Origin: JADGHX01 sp035760965
Lineage (GTDB): Bacteria > Pseudomonadota > Gammaproteobacteria > Steroidobacterales > Steroidobacteraceae
NCBI GenBank assembly: GCA_035760965.1
Contig: DASTRY010000080.1
Location: 1-13,929 of the forward strand
Direction of reading: 5' to 3'
DNA length: 13,929 nucleotides
Made by a program: the position numbers and the translations under genes. The notes under the pieces were generated by a model. It made no database searches. It saw only the letters and a program-made list of their open reading frames with translations, and was not told the DNA's origin. This document shows positions 12,096 through 13,929 of the stretch, one piece after another (within the stretch, counting starts at the first letter, position 1; each line of letters opens with the position of its first letter).

Positions 12096-13673
12096 TCAGG
12101 GAACCGTTGCCGATACGGGATTCGAGGGCGCGCTCTCTACGCCCGCCGACGAATAGGACTTGACGGTGAAGTACCAAGTCCCCGAAGTCAGCCCGTCGAT
12201 CGTGTAGCTCATCACTCCGGTGCCCGGCACCTGCACGGTGGTGTCGAGGTTCGACGCGCTCTTGCCGTACGCGATCCGAAAGCCCGCGAGATTCGTGAGT
12301 GCCGAGCCATCGGTGTTCGTCGTCGGTGCGCCCCAGTTGAGCGTGACGGACGACGTCGTCGGTGGCGGCGGCGAACCTTGTGCCGCGGTCACCGTGATCG
12401 TGAAGGGAGCCAGTGCGGCGCTCGCCTTGCCATCGCTCACACTGATGATGATGTTCGCGTACGTCCCGGCGGAAGTCGGTGTGCCCGAGAGCTGTCCGGT
12501 GGCGATGCTGAAGCTCGCCCACGACGGCTTGTTCTGCACCGAGTAGGACAGCGTGTCGCCATCGGGATCCGAGGCCGTCGGCTTGAAAGAATAGGCCGTG
12601 CCCGCGGTCACGGACGTGGCCGGTGTCCCGCTGATCGTCGGCGCCTTGTTCGCGCCGGCCGTGACGGTGAGTGAGAACGCCGGGAGGGCGGCCGAGAGCT
12701 TGCCGTCGCTCACACTGATGCGGATGTTGGAGGTGGTGCCGACATCCGAGGCGCCGGGCGTTCCGGACAGCTTGCCGGTCGTGTTGCTGAAGCTCGCCCA
12801 GGCCGGCTTGTTCGTGATCGACCACGTCAGCGTGTCGTTGTTCGGATCGCTCGCGGTCGGCTGGAACGAGTACGCCGTACCCACTTGCACACTCGTCGAA
12901 GGAGTGCCGGAGATGGTGGGCGCGCCGTTCGGGGGTGCGGTCACCTGAATCGAAAAGGGCGCAAGCGCGGTGGTGGTCTTCCCGTCGCTGACGCTGATGC
13001 GAATGTTCGAGGTGGTTCCCACATCGCGCGTCGCCGGCGTGCCGGAGAGCTGGCCGTTCGCGGTGCTGAAGGTGGCCCAGCGCGGACGGTTGGCGATCGA
13101 AAACGTCAGTTTGTCGTTCTCGGCATCGGTCGCAGTCGGTACGAACATGTAGGTCGCGCCCGCGGCGACTGTCGTCGGCGGCGTGCCGGAGATCTTCGGC
13201 GCGGTGTTCGTCGGGCTCGGCGCCGCGTCGCGTGCGGCGATGGTGATGCGGAACGGACCGATCGAATCGGTCGCCGTGCCATCGGACACGGTGATCTCGA
13301 TGTCATCGGTCTGACCGACGTCGACATCACCCGGCGTGCCGGAGAGCGTGCCGTTCGCGACATTGAACGACGCCCATGCGGGCTTGCCGGTGATGGTGAA
13401 CGAAAGCGCATCGTTGTCCGCATCGCTCGCGGTCGGCGCGAAGGAGTACGCGACTCCCGCTTTCGCGGTCAGCGGCGGCGTGCCGCCGAGCACGGGAGGG
13501 TTGTTCGTCGGACTGGGTGTCGAGGGCGGTGGCGGGGTTGGATCGACGGCGGGTTGTGTTGGATCGTCGGCGACGTTCGATTGTTCACCGCCGCATGCGG
13601 CGAGCGTCGCTGCGAGACTCGCGCAGAGCACTGCGCGCGCAAGAAAACCAAAGCGAGACCTGTTACGGACCAT
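12096..13673 (-). CDS. Surface lipoprotein with four Ig-like repeats and an FN3-like end
   Basis: A 525-residue protein. Its signal peptide ends in lipobox LAAC (lipidated Cys27), followed by GGEQS and a Pro/Thr-rich linker (38-57). Residues 58-147, 157-246, 250-338 and 343-430 are four Ig-like domains of the putative-Ig (He_PIG/cadherin-like) type. Each has a P-x-x-x-G-T-P start, YSF-x-P-T-A-S-D-x-x-x-D-x-L, [KR]P-x-W-A-[ST]-F, LSGTP and ISVSDG. A Pro-rich stretch (434-438) leads to an FN3-like domain (about 441-525) ending SNPVSATVP. There is no PEP-CTERM tail. It is probably anchored to the outer membrane, with an adhesive or matrix-binding role by analogy. GGGGTGG lies 4 bases before the ATG. 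The leader carries a c-di-GMP-I riboswitch, which strongly suggests a role in the switch between motile and sessile life. Confidence 0.85.
   Translation of the reverse strand: MVRNRSRFGFLARAVLCASLAATLAACGGEQSNVADDPTQPAVDPTPPPPSTPSPTNNPPVLGGTPPLTAKAGVAYSFAPTASDADNDALSFTITGKPAWASFNVANGTLSGTPGDVDVGQTDDIEITVSDGTATDSIGPFRITIAARDAAPSPTNTAPKISGTPPTTVAAGATYMFVPTATDAENDKLTFSIANRPRWATFSTANGQLSGTPATRDVGTTSNIRISVSDGKTTTALAPFSIQVTAPPNGAPTISGTPSTSVQVGTAYSFQPTASDPNNDTLTWSITNKPAWASFSNTTGKLSGTPGASDVGTTSNIRISVSDGKLSAALPAFSLTVTAGANKAPTISGTPATSVTAGTAYSFKPTASDPDGDTLSYSVQNKPSWASFSIATGQLSGTPTSAGTYANIIISVSDGKASAALAPFTITVTAAQGSPPPPTTSSVTLNWGAPTTNTDGSALTNLAGFRIAYGKSASNLDTTVQVPGTGVMSYTIDGLTSGTWYFTVKSYSSAGVESAPSNPVSATVP
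12384..13500 (-). repeat. Four tandem coding repeats (about 280-300 bases each)
   Basis: The Ig-like domains are encoded as four direct repeats of 93-99 codons. Repeats 2 and 3 share the identical peptide VGTTSNIRISVSDGK, with mostly silent differences in DNA. This indicates duplication within the gene followed by selection on protein sequence. Such arrays can change repeat number by recombination. Confidence 0.7.
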
Positions 13674-13690
13674 TCATCCACCCCGAATTG

Positions 13691-13720
13691 AAAAAGCACC
13701 CACATTGCTCGGGCGGCGCT
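13691..13720 (-). terminator. Intrinsic terminator-like hairpin in the riboswitch leader
   Basis: On the reverse strand AGCGCC pairs with GGTGCT (one G-U wobble) across a 13-base spacer and is followed by TTTTT. It lies 17 bases before the lipoprotein ATG. This is the expected place for a transcription-termination expression platform, but the stem is short. Confidence 0.4.
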
Positions 13721-13738
13721 GGTCGCGCTTGACGATGC

Positions 13739-13766
13739 GGAACGCTGTACCACCATGAAGCGTCCC
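13739..13766 (-). other. 8-bp hairpin between riboswitch and terminator (possible expression platform)
   Basis: On the reverse strand GGGACGCT pairs with AGCGTTCC (one G-U wobble) around a 12-base loop. It begins only 2 bases after the riboswitch core ends, so it could form or melt with ligand binding. Whether it acts as antiterminator or spacer cannot be told by eye. Confidence 0.35.
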
Positions 13767-13768
13767 GA

Positions 13769-13844
13769 CCGGCAACCCCGCTATCTGAAACCCCATCAGA
13801 CCGGAGGCTTTGCGTCGCTGCCTTACGGCAGGTTTGCCCTTGTC
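13769..13844 (-). ncRNA. Cyclic-di-GMP-I (GEMM-I) riboswitch
   Basis: Read on the reverse strand, this leader has all the landmarks of the GEMM-I aptamer in order. First is the 5' strand of the closing helix, GGGCAAACC. Next is hairpin CTGCC/GGCAG closed by the GNRA tetraloop GTAA, then the conserved CGACGCAAAGCCTCCGG segment (tetraloop receptor and ligand-binding A). A second hairpin TCTGA/TCAGA with a 7-base loop follows, then ATAGCGGGGTTGCC, whose GGTTGCC pairs back to GGCAAACC. It binds the second messenger c-di-GMP and controls the gene downstream, here the Ig-repeat lipoprotein. The predicted transcript start lies a few bases before the aptamer. The direction of the response (on or off) is not determined. 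Confidence 0.93.
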
Positions 13845-13853
13845 TCGACTGTA

Positions 13854-13882
13854 GTTAAATCGATGCAGGTTCCACTGCGCAA
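13854..13882 (-). promoter_or_regulatory. Promoter of the riboswitch-lipoprotein transcript
   Basis: On the reverse strand TTGCGC (13882-13877), a 17-base spacer and TTTAAC (13859-13854). The predicted start near 13847 falls directly before the riboswitch, which supports the call. The -35 box is weak, so an activator may help. Confidence 0.5.
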
Positions 13883-13891
13883 TTGTCGTCA

Positions 13892-13915
13892 TCGCCAGAC
13901 GTACGCGTTTGGCGA
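13892..13915. promoter_or_regulatory. 24-base imperfect palindrome upstream of the lipoprotein promoter
   Basis: On the reverse strand the outer arms TCGCCA/TGGCGA and inner arms ACG/CGT are separated by one mismatched pair, around CGTA. Its inner edge is 9 bases before the -35 box, the usual place for an activator. It could instead be the end of a gene beyond the window. Confidence 0.35.
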
Positions 13916-13929
13916 CAACCAGCGCGTTT

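Noticed and set aside
12384..13500. Regular repeats suggestive of a CRISPR or satellite array
   Set aside because: Repeat units are about 280-300 bases, in frame, and translate as Ig-like domains.
12096..13673. The lipoprotein as a PEP-CTERM protein controlled by PrsR
   Set aside because: Its C-terminus ends in an FN3-like domain without the PEP motif, membrane helix and basic tail; it is anchored by an N-terminal lipid instead.
13469..13756. 95-codon reverse-strand frame overlapping the lipoprotein start
   Set aside because: It crosses the terminator-like hairpin and overlaps the lipoprotein's signal peptide out of frame; its Arg/Ser/Pro-rich composition is that of a shifted frame.
13674..13892. 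72-codon reverse-strand frame before the lipoprotein gene
   Set aside because: It runs straight through the riboswitch aptamer, starts upstream of the predicted transcript start region, and its peptide has no protein-like pattern.
13874..13898. Possible sigma-54 promoter (TGGC...TTGC) before the lipoprotein gene, as a PrsR target
   Set aside because: The GG and GC elements are 14 bases apart instead of the required 10, and a sigma-70-type promoter fits the riboswitch start better.

Overview
The window is GC-rich DNA from a proteobacterium, most likely a gammaproteobacterium. The reasons are the PrsK/PrsR two-component pair of the PEP-CTERM/exosortase type, a Gamma/Beta-like glutamyl-tRNA synthetase, the secreted DUF6152 protein with its partner, and third-position G/C throughout. 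A Steroidobacteraceae-like source would fit, but that is inference. No insertion sequence, phage gene or CRISPR array was seen.

Left part (1-2088): an ECF sigma factor reads leftward into the first 51 codons of a probable Ser/Thr protein kinase cut by the window edge. Reading away from it are a 60-codon exported or membrane peptide and a candidate 30-codon peptide. These are followed by about 90 bases with three stem-loops. Facing them is a Tat-exported protein made of two EthD domains in tandem.

Middle (2089-5912): a 16-base perfect palindrome separates the EthD gene from a two-gene operon for secreted proteins (DUF6152 plus a partner of unknown function). A 344-base stretch without a convincing gene follows. 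Then come a LysE/RhtB amino-acid exporter that looks leaderless and, converging on it, a FAD-linked oxidase.

Regulatory block (5913-10349): the oxidase gene diverges from an XRE-type regulator, with a perfect 19-base palindrome just upstream of the regulator. Next are prsK and prsR, overlapping by 20 bases. The prsK reading frame clearly begins upstream of any ATG/GTG/TTG. The best start is an ATA codon after a strong ribosome binding site, inside a 14-bp hairpin whose sequence resembles the regulator's palindrome. No exosortase or EPS genes lie beside prsKR here.

Right part (10350-13929): a tRNA-Val(CAC) with its own promoter lies 23 bases upstream of gltX. gltX ends in a 13-bp hairpin whose loop holds its stop codon. 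Converging on gltX is a lipoprotein with four Ig-like repeats and an FN3-like end. Its leader carries a well-formed cyclic-di-GMP-I (GEMM) riboswitch with a promoter, a second hairpin and a terminator-like hairpin. The lipoprotein is therefore likely a cell-surface protein switched by c-di-GMP, which fits the envelope/exopolysaccharide theme of prsKR. The two are not shown to be linked.
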